From Rodentibacter myodis (GTDB lineage Bacteria; Pseudomonadota; Gammaproteobacteria; Enterobacterales; Pasteurellaceae): DNA of 52,072 bases. This document shows, one piece after another, positions 43,698 to 51,956 of the stretch. The notes below the pieces were generated by a model. That model saw only the letters and a program-made list of their open reading frames with translations, was not told the origin of the DNA and did not search any database. The stretch spans positions 1 through 52,072 of the forward strand of contig NZ_MLHQ01000003.1 in NCBI RefSeq assembly GCF_001999305.1, read 5' to 3'. Both the position numbers and the translations under genes were made by a program. Within the stretch, counting starts at the first letter, position 1. Each line of letters begins with the position of its first letter.

Positions 43698-45989
43698 ATG
43701 GCAACCCAATCCAACTACCGCTATACCCTTGATACAAGTAATAAATACCTTTTTGATGTGGTGAGTTTTCATTTAACCGAAGGGCTTTCAGAGCCCTTTC
43801 GTTTAGAACTCATGTTATCAAGCTTTGACCCAAACATTGCGTTTTCGGCATTGATGGATAAACCGGTAACATTTACTTTCTGGCAGGAAGATAAACCGGT
43901 GCGCTATGTGAACGGGATTGTCACGGGATTTGGGTTGGGTAAAACCGGCTTTGTCCGTACCCATTATCAAATGGTGGTAGAGCCGGCGTTAGTACGGGCG
44001 GGGTTGCAATCGGACAGCCGTATTTTCCAACAGCAAAACAGCGAAAAAATCATCCGTACTTTATTACAAAAGAACCATGTAGAAAAAGTCAGCTTTGAAC
44101 CATTGCCGTTGGATTGGGAACGGGAATATTGTGTGCAATACCGTGAAACGGATTTAGCGTTTATCGAACGCTTGGCAGCAGAAGAAGGGTGGTATTATTA
44201 TTTCGACCATCATGCGGATAGTCACGAACTGCGTTTTGGGCATCAAAGTGTCACCTCACCGATTTTAGGCACATTGACTTATAACGCCAATCCCGCCGGC
44301 GACCGCCCTTTTGCCAGTCTTTGGCAGTTTGAATATTGTCGAAAAATGACAATCTCCCGCCAAACCCTCCGTGATTACACTTTCTTAAATCCTAACTACC
44401 ATTTAGAACATCAACATACCGCCCAATCTACCGCCCCAAGCAATTCCTCCTCATCTAAACCGCCTAAAAGTGCGGTCACTTCACCGAGCGTTTATGAACA
44501 CTACGATTACCCCGGCCGATACAAACGTGACGAACAAGGCAATCCCTTTAGCCGTTATCGGTTGGAGGCGGAACTGGCACTTTCTGAAACGGCTCTCGCG
44601 ACGGGCGATGATATGCGCGTCATACCGGGTTATGGTTTTACCCTCGAAGGACACGGCACACAGGTATTCAATCAAAATTGGTTAGTGGTGCGCGTGGAGC
44701 ATACGGGGACACAAATCGGGGTTTTAGAGGAAGAAGCAGTAGAACGGACAATCGTTGAGGTTGAAGAGGAAACAGTAGAAAGTGGCAACCACTACGAAAA
44801 CAAGCTGCTTCTGATTCCTCATCACAAACCTTGGCGCAGCCCACCAACGCCCCGTCCGATTATTCGCGGCACCCAAGTGGCACATGTAGTTGGCCCTAAA
44901 GGAGAAGAAATCTACTGTGACGAATGGGGACGGGTCAAATTACAATTTCCGTGGGACAGACGGGGCAATGGAGACGAACACAGCTCTTGTTGGATTCGGG
45001 TGCTTCAAGGCTGGGCGGGTGCACAATACGGCAATATGATGATACCGAGAATCGGCGACGAGGTATTGGTAAAATATTTAAACGGTGACCCTGACCAACC
45101 TATCGTGGTCGGACGCACCTATCACAGCACCACCGAACCGCCTTACACATTGCCCGAACACAAAACCCGCACCACAATCAAATCCAAAAGCCACAAAGGC
45201 AACGGGTTTAATGAATTGCGTTTTGAAGATGAGAAAGGACAAGAAGAAATCTTTCTTCACGCGGAAAAAGACTTAAACCACATCGTCAAACAAGATGAAA
45301 CAACTCAAATAGGTAATGACCGCACCGAACAAGTGAGCCGAAACGAAACTATCCACATCGGCAACAACCGCACGGAAACGGTCAATCAAGATGAAGACTT
45401 AACCGTCAACCGAGACCAAATCAAAACTATCGGACGCAACCGTATCACTAAAGTGGAACAAGACGACCTCCTCAACGTCAATAACAACCGTTATGTCAAT
45501 GTGCATGGCGACACCATCATCCACGTCGGCAATGAACTCAACATCGACATTGCCCAAAACGGCAGTTGGCGGGCGGGGGAACTGCTTGAGCAAATCTGCG
45601 AAGAGTTTGACTTAGAGGGTTACGAAACCGTAGAAATCAGCGGACCGGGCGGTTCGATAGTCATTAACCGAGAGGGCATTGAGCTGATAGGGAATGTGTA
45701 TATTGAGGGGGAGTTGATTGAGGAGAATGGCGAAGCCGACGCGGTGAACCCGTTTGAAACCACGATAAATAATACGATTACATCAGATACTTACTATTCA
45801 ACGCGTTTGGATGTCTATGACATTTATGGACGTTGTAGTGAAAAGAAAGTGCCTTATACGATATTGGATGACCAGGGGAACATCGTGACAGATGGGATGT
45901 TAGATGAAGATGGTCGAACAACTCGCATCTATCGAGAGGTTGAAGAGCAGCTAACCATATTTGTTGGTCAAGCGAGAATTGAAAGTTAA
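43698..45989 (+). CDS. vgrG: Type VI secretion spike protein VgrG with C-terminal TTR-like extension
   Basis: VgrG forms the trimeric tip of the T6SS tube. Of 763 residues, 1-380 are the gp27-like base (DLAFIERLAAEEGWYYYFDH). The gp5-like OB domain follows (HVVGPKGEEIYCDEWGRVKL, SCWIRVLQGWAGAQYG, IPRIGDEVLVKYLNGDPDQP), then the beta-helix with IGNxRTE-type repeats. From about 680 a small beta-domain (DIYGRCSEKKVPYTILDDQG) resembles transthyretin-like effector-docking tails. A low-complexity linker (SNSSSSKPPKSAVTSP) in the base domain contains a USS at 44468-44476. No other T6SS structural gene is in the window, so this is an orphan vgrG island. Confidence 0.95.
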   Translation: MATQSNYRYTLDTSNKYLFDVVSFHLTEGLSEPFRLELMLSSFDPNIAFSALMDKPVTFTFWQEDKPVRYVNGIVTGFGLGKTGFVRTHYQMVVEPALVRAGLQSDSRIFQQQNSEKIIRTLLQKNHVEKVSFEPLPLDWEREYCVQYRETDLAFIERLAAEEGWYYYFDHHADSHELRFGHQSVTSPILGTLTYNANPAGDRPFASLWQFEYCRKMTISRQTLRDYTFLNPNYHLEHQHTAQSTAPSNSSSSKPPKSAVTSPSVYEHYDYPGRYKRDEQGNPFSRYRLEAELALSETALATGDDMRVIPGYGFTLEGHGTQVFNQNWLVVRVEHTGTQIGVLEEEAVERTIVEVEEETVESGNHYENKLLLIPHHKPWRSPPTPRPIIRGTQVAHVVGPKGEEIYCDEWGRVKLQFPWDRRGNGDEHSSCWIRVLQGWAGAQYGNMMIPRIGDEVLVKYLNGDPDQPIVVGRTYHSTTEPPYTLPEHKTRTTIKSKSHKGNGFNELRFEDEKGQEEIFLHAEKDLNHIVKQDETTQIGNDRTEQVSRNETIHIGNNRTETVNQDEDLTVNRDQIKTIGRNRITKVEQDDLLNVNNNRYVNVHGDTIIHVGNELNIDIAQNGSWRAGELLEQICEEFDLEGYETVEISGPGGSIVINREGIELIGNVYIEGELIEENGEADAVNPFETTINNTITSDTYYSTRLDVYDIYGRCSEKKVPYTILDDQGNIVTDGMLDEDGRTTRIYREVEEQLTIFVGQARIES

Positions 45990-46024
45990 TTTGTGTATCA
46001 TGAAAAAGAATAAGAGAGAAAGAT

Positions 46025-47557
46025 ATGAGCAAACAAGAATTATATAGCATTGAGTTTCTAGATAATGAAAGAAAACCAATAGTATATTGCCATTTTGAGC
46101 TCTATATTAATGGTAGCTTAGTTACAAATTTACCGCCAAGAGCAGATAACAACGGAAAAGTGTGGTTCAATAAAGAACTGGTCAAATCAACGACAATGGT
46201 ACATAAAGTGTTAGAGCTTGTCTTTTGGAGTGAAAAATTTCCTAGAACTCAGCATTCTACAACAGATACATTTTTTTGGCCGGAAGGAAAAACATCAATC
46301 AAAGCATTGATGCCGGATACGTATATTATTAAGACTAGAGCACTTGCTAATGAAAATGATGAAGAGCAAGACTATAAGCGAGCTTATTACCTTGTAAGAC
46401 AAGGCGATACTTGGGATAGCCTTGAGGTTAAATTAGGGGGCGATGCGGTTGAGGCATTAATGTTCTATAACCGAATGATATATAGTGACAAGTTGGTTGA
46501 AGGGACAAAGTTATACTACCCTTTGGGATTTAGAACGAGAAATGTACCCTCTCAACAAGTACTTAAAAAAGAGAAAGAATTTGAAAAATCTGAGAAAAAA
46601 ATCGAACAAAAACAAGCATCTTCAGAAAAAGAAAATAGTCAGGATAATAAAAAGAATAGTACGATAGAGCAACGAAGTGCGGCTAATGGGAAGCCTGTAG
46701 ATGTTACTCCGCCTAAAGAGGGTGGGTGTTTTTGCTATAGGGATATTACATTAGATGAATTTAATCAAATTATCAAAAATAAACAAGCTATAGACTTTTT
46801 AGAGTATTTAAATGAATTTTTTAAAAAATATGATATTAATACATGTATAGGAAAAGCTTTTTTTATTGCCAATTCATTGCATGAATCAGGAGAATATAAG
46901 TTTTTAGAGGAAATTCTAGGAAGGGGAATTCAAGAAAAAGATGTATATGATGGATATAAGGGAAGAGGGGTAATGCAGTTGACTTGGGCGGATAACTACA
47001 GAGGATATGGAGAAAGTGTTGGGGAAAACTTTTTAGGTGACAATAAAGTCAGAATAGGAAAAGAGAAAAAACATGCTGTTGGATCAGGGATGTGGTTTTG
47101 GAAAAAAAGAGAACTTGATAAATATGCAATTAATAATGATTTAATTACTGTTAGCGCTTTGATTAATGGTGGGTATAACCATTTTGATGAGAGAGCAAGA
47201 TATTATAAATTATCAATTAATGCCTTAAATGTTAGACTTTGTAAGAATCTATCGCGTAAGGTGATATCAATGCTAGATAACTACACTCCTTTTGAAGATA
47301 GTGCAGTTTATCAAGATCCAAAATTTATTGCTGAATGCTTTGGATGGGCACTTTGGAATGACCCTGGACTATCTAAAAAAGGGAAATCTAAGAGTACAAA
47401 TGAGGCTAAAAAAGGGTATGAACGCTTCTTAGAAATGGCAAAAAATAAAACATATCCATTTGGTTATAATAAAAAGAAAAATAAAGAAAAAGCTAGATAT
47501 GGGTATACAGGAACTGGAGCAGTTGATTTTGCAAGAAATAGATTGGAGAAACTATGA
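46025..47557 (+). CDS. T6SS effector candidate: TTR-like/LysM/GH19-like muralytic protein
   Basis: The 510-residue protein is encoded directly after vgrG. Residues 1-107 look like a beta-sandwich adaptor resembling the VgrG tail in style. Residues 119-166 are LysM-like (YYLVRQGDTWDSLEVKLGG). A Lys/Glu-rich linker runs to about 230. The C-terminal domain has the GH19/lysozyme pattern: probable catalytic Glu287 in IANSLHESGEY, then YKGRGVMQLTWADNYRGYG. The toxin half is visibly more AT-rich than vgrG. I infer cleavage of peptidoglycan glycan strands in a rival's periplasm. It overlaps the secreted candidate immunity gene by four bases (ATGA). Confidence 0.8.
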   Translation: MSKQELYSIEFLDNERKPIVYCHFELYINGSLVTNLPPRADNNGKVWFNKELVKSTTMVHKVLELVFWSEKFPRTQHSTTDTFFWPEGKTSIKALMPDTYIIKTRALANENDEEQDYKRAYYLVRQGDTWDSLEVKLGGDAVEALMFYNRMIYSDKLVEGTKLYYPLGFRTRNVPSQQVLKKEKEFEKSEKKIEQKQASSEKENSQDNKKNSTIEQRSAANGKPVDVTPPKEGGCFCYRDITLDEFNQIIKNKQAIDFLEYLNEFFKKYDINTCIGKAFFIANSLHESGEYKFLEEILGRGIQEKDVYDGYKGRGVMQLTWADNYRGYGESVGENFLGDNKVRIGKEKKHAVGSGMWFWKKRELDKYAINNDLITVSALINGGYNHFDERARYYKLSINALNVRLCKNLSRKVISMLDNYTPFEDSAVYQDPKFIAECFGWALWNDPGLSKKGKSKSTNEAKKGYERFLEMAKNKTYPFGYNKKKNKEKARYGYTGTGAVDFARNRLEKL

Positions 47558-47952
47558 TAAATAAAATAGTATTAGTATTTTTTTTATTTTTTTCTAAAAA
47601 TATTTATGCTGAGAACTTTTGTTTTTCTATTGATGGCTCTAATAGAATTCTCATGATCTCACCAGATAGAGGTTATTTATCCTATTACCCAATTAATAAA
47701 AGAATAAGTCTAGAATTTAAAAATAGAGAAATTTTTGATGATGGAGGAGATAGTAACAAAATTACATTTTCTGAAAGTTATTATGAAATTATTAATGGAA
47801 AAAAAACATCAGGGATATATACACTTATGATACAAAGTGGAAAAATTGATGAAGTTAACTACTATAACTCATCCACAAAGAAAAAAATGATCTTTAATAG
47901 AATATTTGGATCTAATTATCAGGTTTCTGATATATCTGGAAGATGCTATTAA
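47554..47952 (+). CDS. Candidate periplasmic immunity protein for the first effector
   Basis: This 132-residue protein starts with a signal peptide (MINKIVLVFFLFFSKNIYA, cleavage before ENFCF). The mature part is small and beta-rich, with two cysteines (FCFSID near the start and GRCY at the end) that could form a disulfide. No known domain is recognised. Overlap with the effector stop, the preceding GGAG and very AT-rich codons fit an effector-immunity pair. Periplasmic location matches a wall-degrading toxin. It lacks the SH3-like tail of the other two immunity candidates. Confidence 0.65.
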   Translation: MINKIVLVFFLFFSKNIYAENFCFSIDGSNRILMISPDRGYLSYYPINKRISLEFKNREIFDDGGDSNKITFSESYYEIINGKKTSGIYTLMIQSGKIDEVNYYNSSTKKKMIFNRIFGSNYQVSDISGRCY

Positions 47953-48138
47953 CTATATGCTATTTTATAGTACTCAATAATTTGATTTCATTAGCTTTAA
48001 ACTTACTGGAGAGTTATCCGAGCTATTGAGTTTAAACTTTATATCGGTATTTACTTAATAAAATAAATCTAATGAAAAGGAGTGATCTTTTAAATGAAGC
48101 TATTCTAAAACAGAAAAGATATTAGGATTATATTAAAG
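47953..48138 (+). other. Gap with effector or cassette remnants
   Basis: There is no intact gene here. The stretch is very AT-rich, with ACTCAATA/TATTGAGT arms and two copies of TTTAAACTT. An isolated AAGGAG is followed by a four-codon ORF. The last bases form an open frame (ending GATGAAGAAGATTAA) that overlaps the start of the next gene, as effector 3' ends do elsewhere in the island. It may be debris of a lost effector. Confidence 0.35.
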
Positions 48139-48712
48139 ATGAAGAAGATTAAATTATGTTTATTTGGGTTTATCCTTTCTCTTTTTTGTAAAGTGTCGTG
48201 GGGAGGGTACTTTCTTAAAGATAATATACTCTTTTATAGTAGAGGTGATATACAAGCAAATATAAATATAGAAAAATTCAGATGATGATATTATTAATAT
48301 AAAATATAATATTTTTAATGAGCAAGTTGATATCTATAGTTCTAGCTCGTCAAATTCATCTTATTATGTTTCATCAATAAAATATGATCACAATAAAAAA
48401 TCATTTATTCAGGAGCGTATTGAGTATGTTACTCCTTGTTCTTACTGTAATGATTTAAGAACAGAGTATTGTTCTATGTCTACACCAAAAGATATATCGA
48501 GAGTGGATTTTTCTGATATAGATGATAATACTATTACATGTTATCCCTTATATGAGGGAAATTTTAATGGTTCAGAATTTGATAAACTTGATTCTTTACT
48601 GAAAGCATTTAATTCAAATAAACAGTATATGAAGTCATTCTCTTGTGATGATATAAAAAATATTGTAGGTAGATTTCCTAAAAAAGATAATTTAGAAAGT
48701 ATAAAGCTATGA
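48139..48712 (+). pseudogene. Frameshifted secreted immunity-like gene, 5' part
   Basis: The ATG at 48139 opens a signal-peptide-like start (MKKIKLCLFGFILSLFCKVS) that stops at TGA 48283. The shifted frame then stays open to 48712, including DDDIINIKYNIFNEQVDIYS and TPCSYCNDLRTEYC. One base too many in the A5 run at 48272-48276 would explain the break: removing one A joins the frames as INIENSDDDI. Downstream it overlaps the next frame by ATGA. The whole 48139-48984 stretch is about 280 codons, similar to the intact 260-residue immunity gene at 51106. Function is lost unless the A-run varies. Confidence 0.65.
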
Positions 48713-48984
48713 TTTTATTTTTTAAGCTAGAAGGTGAATATTCTCTACTATCATGTTTAAGTAAAGAATTAAAGTTTTATAAAAAAGGAGTTTCTAAAAA
48801 TAAAATTTATTTATATGATAATCCAAGAGATGAATACAAAACAAAGTTATATTTAATAGATGGAGATCATTTTTTTATATTGGATGAATTTTCTTACTTG
48901 GAGCAAAAATGGTACTTTATTAATTATAGAGGTAAAAAAGAAATCAATATGTGGATCAAAGCCGATTCAGTTGATCTAAATTAA
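48709..48984 (+). pseudogene. SH3-tailed immunity gene, 3' part (second frameshift or separate small ORF)
   Basis: This 91-codon frame encodes an SH3-like C-terminal domain (SKNKIYLYDNPRDEYKTKLY, then KWYFINYRGKKEINMWIKAD). The last 21 residues are nearly the same as those of the intact gene ending at 51888. The N-terminal LFFKLEGEYSLL aligns loosely with the equivalent position of that protein, so it was probably once fused to the preceding frame. The alternative is a translationally coupled separate gene, since ATG overlaps the upstream TGA. Confidence 0.6.
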
Positions 48985-49052
48985 TGACTATATAAACCGC
49001 ACTTTATAAAAAGTGCGGTTATTTTTTTGTTCTTTTAAAACTAGAATTTATC
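48931..49052 (+). repeat. Cassette-end repeat, copy 1
   Basis: This 122-base module covers the last codons of the SH3-tailed immunity gene, the stop, a USS-pair terminator and 30 bases beyond. It aligns without gaps to 51835-51956. The core GAAATCAATATGTGGATCAA and the tail ATTTTTTTGTTCTTTTAAAA are identical in both. Confidence 0.9.
48995..49036 (+). terminator. USS-pair terminator of cassette 1
   Basis: AACCGCACTTT (48995-49005) pairs with AAAGTGCGGTT (49010-49020), followed by ATTTTTTTGTTCTTTT, a strong intrinsic terminator. Confidence 0.85.
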
Positions 49053-49132
49053 AACACAGACCGATATTGAAGAAGTTAAGTTAGATAAGCTGGCAGGGTG
49101 AAATTGTCGACAGCAAACTGATTATTTATAAA

Positions 49133-51115
49133 GTGGATAGCGAATCGTCTTCTCAAAGTGCGGTCTATTCGACGGGATTTTTTCTGGTAAAACATGAGAT
49201 AGCTTATCCTAAAGATAATATCCTGAGGTTTTATTCGCTTTACCGCCATACGGCAAGAGTGAGTGATTATCAGAGTTCGGGCAAAGAAGTTTTGGCATTA
49301 ACGAAATCAGCGGATAAATTCCCGGTGATGATAAGAGAAGAGAATAAGAGAGTGGCACAGTTGCCTGACGGGTTGCAGCTGTTAATCAGAAAATACCCCG
49401 ATAACAAAACTCAGTTTGATGAAGTCATGTGGTATAAAGACGCGAATGGTGTTGAACATAAGCCGAAAACAGGTAAACACTGGAAAATCTTTAATGGCTC
49501 TTATGAAACCCTCATAGACCACCCGATAAGCGGCATACCGCTCTTGATTCGTCATAATCTTGACACATTGCTTGACACAGAAGTGACATTGAGCAAACCA
49601 ATCGAAATTAAAGCGGGTGAAGAATTGGGGCTGATGGGTGAATATAACCAACCAGGAGAAAGCGGCGAAAAGTTGTTACATCTTGAAGTGTTTACCTATG
49701 ACAACGTCAACCAATTTAAAGCCAAAGCGGAAGCGGCATATAAACAAGATAAAGAAAAGAAAGGAATTCAAGATAACTTTTTATATGTTGCACGGAACAG
49801 TCAGCTTTACAGCCTCGTGAACGATGAGGCGTTTGAACTGGAACAAAGTCAAGTTGAAATGATGGTACCGCTTGCCGATGTGGAAAAGCGAAGCATAAAA
49901 GACAAGCAAAACCCGAAGCAGACAAAAACCTATTACAATGTACAGCCATATCTCTATCAGCAACAACAAAACAATAAAGACAGCGGGATTTATGTGGATG
50001 ACAGCCATGTAACCCACGGCATATTATTCCCGGGTGTTAATGTGTTTACTCAAGCGGGTAAGGGGCTTTGCATATTCAAGCACCCTTTACATCAGACTAT
50101 CGACCCAGAAAGTGAGTTGACGATTGAGCAGAAAAACGAATTAGACCCGATGTTTAAGGCGATAATGACGGAGCTAAATTTAGAAGCGGATAAAGGTACA
50201 CCGATAAAATTTGAAGCGGGCAAGCTCAAGGATTTATTATTAAATCCGATACAACAAAGAAGGTTGACGGGTATTATTGCCAAACATGACAGCGAGTGGA
50301 AGAAGACGAAGTCAGCCGATTTTAAACAAGTGTGTGATGTTTATCGGGATAACGGGAAGAACGACGTAGCTTCCGGAATAGAAAAACGGGTAGAAGATTT
50401 ATCTATCAAATTAGAGGTGGACGGATTTAATAGCGGCGAGCAGGCGTATTATATGCATCCGTTGGGGCTGATTGGGTGGTTGGCTAAGAATAAAGGATTA
50501 ATTGATCGAGATTTCTTTTTTAGCCAGTATGAAAAGCTATTTAAGAAGTTGACGAGTTCTCAGAAACAGGCTCTGGAAAATATATTTACCGGTATTGAGG
50601 AATACGTTGAAGCTGATTCGTCATATATTTGTACTTTACCAAAAATTGCATACATGCTTGCGACTGCAAAGCATGAAACAGGGCATACTTTTGAGCCGAT
50701 TACCGAGAAAGGTGGTTTGTCATATTTTAATAAATATGATCCAGTGTTGGCTGATACACGAGAAAGAAGAGCAAGGGCAATAGATATGGAAAATACCCAG
50801 AAAGGAGATGGATATAAATATAGGGGGAGAGGTTATGTTCAACTTACCTGGAAGAAAAATTATAGAAAATCAGGAGAGTATTTAAAAAAAGATCTTGTTA
50901 ATAACCCGGAGTTAGCTTTAGACCAAAAATATGCAACAAAGATCATGATTTATGGTATGGAAACAGGGATGTTTACAGGGAAAAAAATGTCTAATTATAT
51001 TTCTAATAGTAATAAGGATTATTTAAATGCTAGACGTATAATCAATGGAACAGATAAAGCCTTAACAATAGCAGGGTATGCATCTAAATTAGAGGAGTGT
51101 TTAAGATGGTTGTAA
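49133..51115 (+). CDS. N-terminally truncated M23-like/GH19-like T6SS effector (cassette 2)
   Basis: From the GTG at 49133 the frame runs 660 codons. Residues 1-190 resemble a degenerate LytM/M23 fold (LVKHEIAYPKDNILRFYSLY; KLLHLEVFTYD with His183), lacking the first metal-ligand region. A long middle follows, then a GH19/lysozyme-like toxin domain with probable catalytic Glu515 (LATAKHETGHTFEP) and YKYRGRGYVQLTWKKNY. No Shine-Dalgarno precedes it. Coding similarity continues upstream (WQGEIVDSKLIIYK) to an in-frame TAG at 49082, with another frame open before that. This looks like a truncated or frameshifted orphan effector rather than a gene with its own start. DNA becomes AT-richer from about 50490, at the constant/toxin boundary. 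Confidence 0.75.
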   Translation: MDSESSSQSAVYSTGFFLVKHEIAYPKDNILRFYSLYRHTARVSDYQSSGKEVLALTKSADKFPVMIREENKRVAQLPDGLQLLIRKYPDNKTQFDEVMWYKDANGVEHKPKTGKHWKIFNGSYETLIDHPISGIPLLIRHNLDTLLDTEVTLSKPIEIKAGEELGLMGEYNQPGESGEKLLHLEVFTYDNVNQFKAKAEAAYKQDKEKKGIQDNFLYVARNSQLYSLVNDEAFELEQSQVEMMVPLADVEKRSIKDKQNPKQTKTYYNVQPYLYQQQQNNKDSGIYVDDSHVTHGILFPGVNVFTQAGKGLCIFKHPLHQTIDPESELTIEQKNELDPMFKAIMTELNLEADKGTPIKFEAGKLKDLLLNPIQQRRLTGIIAKHDSEWKKTKSADFKQVCDVYRDNGKNDVASGIEKRVEDLSIKLEVDGFNSGEQAYYMHPLGLIGWLAKNKGLIDRDFFFSQYEKLFKKLTSSQKQALENIFTGIEEYVEADSSYICTLPKIAYMLATAKHETGHTFEPITEKGGLSYFNKYDPVLADTRERRARAIDMENTQKGDGYKYRGRGYVQLTWKKNYRKSGEYLKKDLVNNPELALDQKYATKIMIYGMETGMFTGKKMSNYISNSNKDYLNARRIINGTDKALTIAGYASKLEECLRWL

Positions 51116-51888
51116 AGTTAATTTTATCTTTAGTTGTTTTTTTGTTTTCTGATTTGGTATTTGCTGATTATGAAATAAAAGATAATAGAGTTTACTTAGA
51201 AGGAAAAGAAATAAGAAATGATCTAATAAGTGAAGAGTTAAGTAGCTCGCTCACTTTTACAAATAATACTTTCCAGGTATCAAATAATTACAATGCGTCA
51301 TTTAATACTAAAACTGAAGCGAACTATATTTTTGATAAAATTAGTGGGAGATTAAAAGATATTTATAAAATTAATTATTCTCCTGAGTATGATATATATT
51401 ATGGATATAATCTCTCTTTTAAAAATGGGATTAGGTTTGAAGATATAAATTCTAACTATGTTGATGATTTAGATTCTAAATTTGGTGTTGTTGATTATGA
51501 TTTTAATAAAACAAACTCTAGTTTGAAGGTAAAGTTAGTGACACCTATAAGTAAAATTAACTTTTTTACTAAAAAAAATAATGTTGTTTATCTATTTAAG
51601 AGTAATGCTGATGGAGAAGAATGGGCTGATTTCGGGTACTATGAGTGTAATATTTATGATTTTAAAGTAAATAATGAAACCTGTAATAAAATTGGGATTG
51701 TGAATAATAAATCTTACTTATATAAACATTTTGGAAGTTTAAGTAAGATATATTTAATAAAGGGTGATAAAGTTTCTATTCTAGATGAGAAAATTGATGA
51801 ACATGGAGAAAAATGGTATTTCATCAACTACAAAGGAAAAAAAGAAATCAATATGTGGATCAAAGCTGATTCAGTTGATCTAAATTAA
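51106..51888 (+). CDS. Secreted SH3-tailed candidate immunity protein (cassette 2)
   Basis: The 260 residues start with a signal peptide (MVVKLILSLVVFLFSDLVFA, cleavage before DYEIKDN). A beta-rich middle of unknown fold follows, then a C-terminal bacterial SH3-like domain (SKIYLIKGDKVSILDEKIDE; KWYFINYKGKKEINMWIKAD). The ATG at 51106 is preceded by GAGGAG with 8-base spacing and overlaps the effector by ten bases; GTG at 51097 is the alternative. It probably protects against the GH19-like toxin in the periplasm. The SH3 tail could bind peptidoglycan or the toxin. The middle domain differs from the homologue at 48139-48984. Confidence 0.7.
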   Translation: MVVKLILSLVVFLFSDLVFADYEIKDNRVYLEGKEIRNDLISEELSSSLTFTNNTFQVSNNYNASFNTKTEANYIFDKISGRLKDIYKINYSPEYDIYYGYNLSFKNGIRFEDINSNYVDDLDSKFGVVDYDFNKTNSSLKVKLVTPISKINFFTKKNNVVYLFKSNADGEEWADFGYYECNIYDFKVNNETCNKIGIVNNKSYLYKHFGSLSKIYLIKGDKVSILDEKIDEHGEKWYFINYKGKKEINMWIKADSVDLN

Positions 51889-51956
51889 CCACGATATCGA
51901 CCGCACTTTTTATAAAGTGCGGTTATTTTTTTGTTCTTTTAAAACCAAAACTTATC
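51835..51956 (+). repeat. Cassette-end repeat, copy 2
   Basis: This is the gap-free counterpart of 48931-49052, offset by 2904 bases throughout. Differences are scattered substitutions, mostly in the 12 bases after the stop codon. Beyond it the two copies diverge abruptly. Confidence 0.9.
51900..51937 (+). terminator. USS-pair terminator of cassette 2
   Basis: ACCGCACTTT (51900-51909) pairs with AAAGTGCGGT (51914-51923), followed by TATTTTTTTGTTCTTT. Confidence 0.85.

Noticed and set aside
45290-45560. Regular repeats in vgrG that might suggest a CRISPR or tandem DNA repeat
   Set aside because: They are degenerate IGNxRTE-type protein repeats of the VgrG beta-helix, with no conserved DNA repeat or spacers.
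47953-48138. A small regulatory RNA or promoter element in the AT-rich gap
   Set aside because: The inverted arms are short and far apart and no consensus promoter-terminator pair is visible, so no RNA can be supported.
46025-51115. Prophage lysis module (endolysins with GH19-like domains)
   Set aside because: No holin, capsid, integrase or tail genes are present; the genes directly follow vgrG and are paired with secreted immunity-like proteins.
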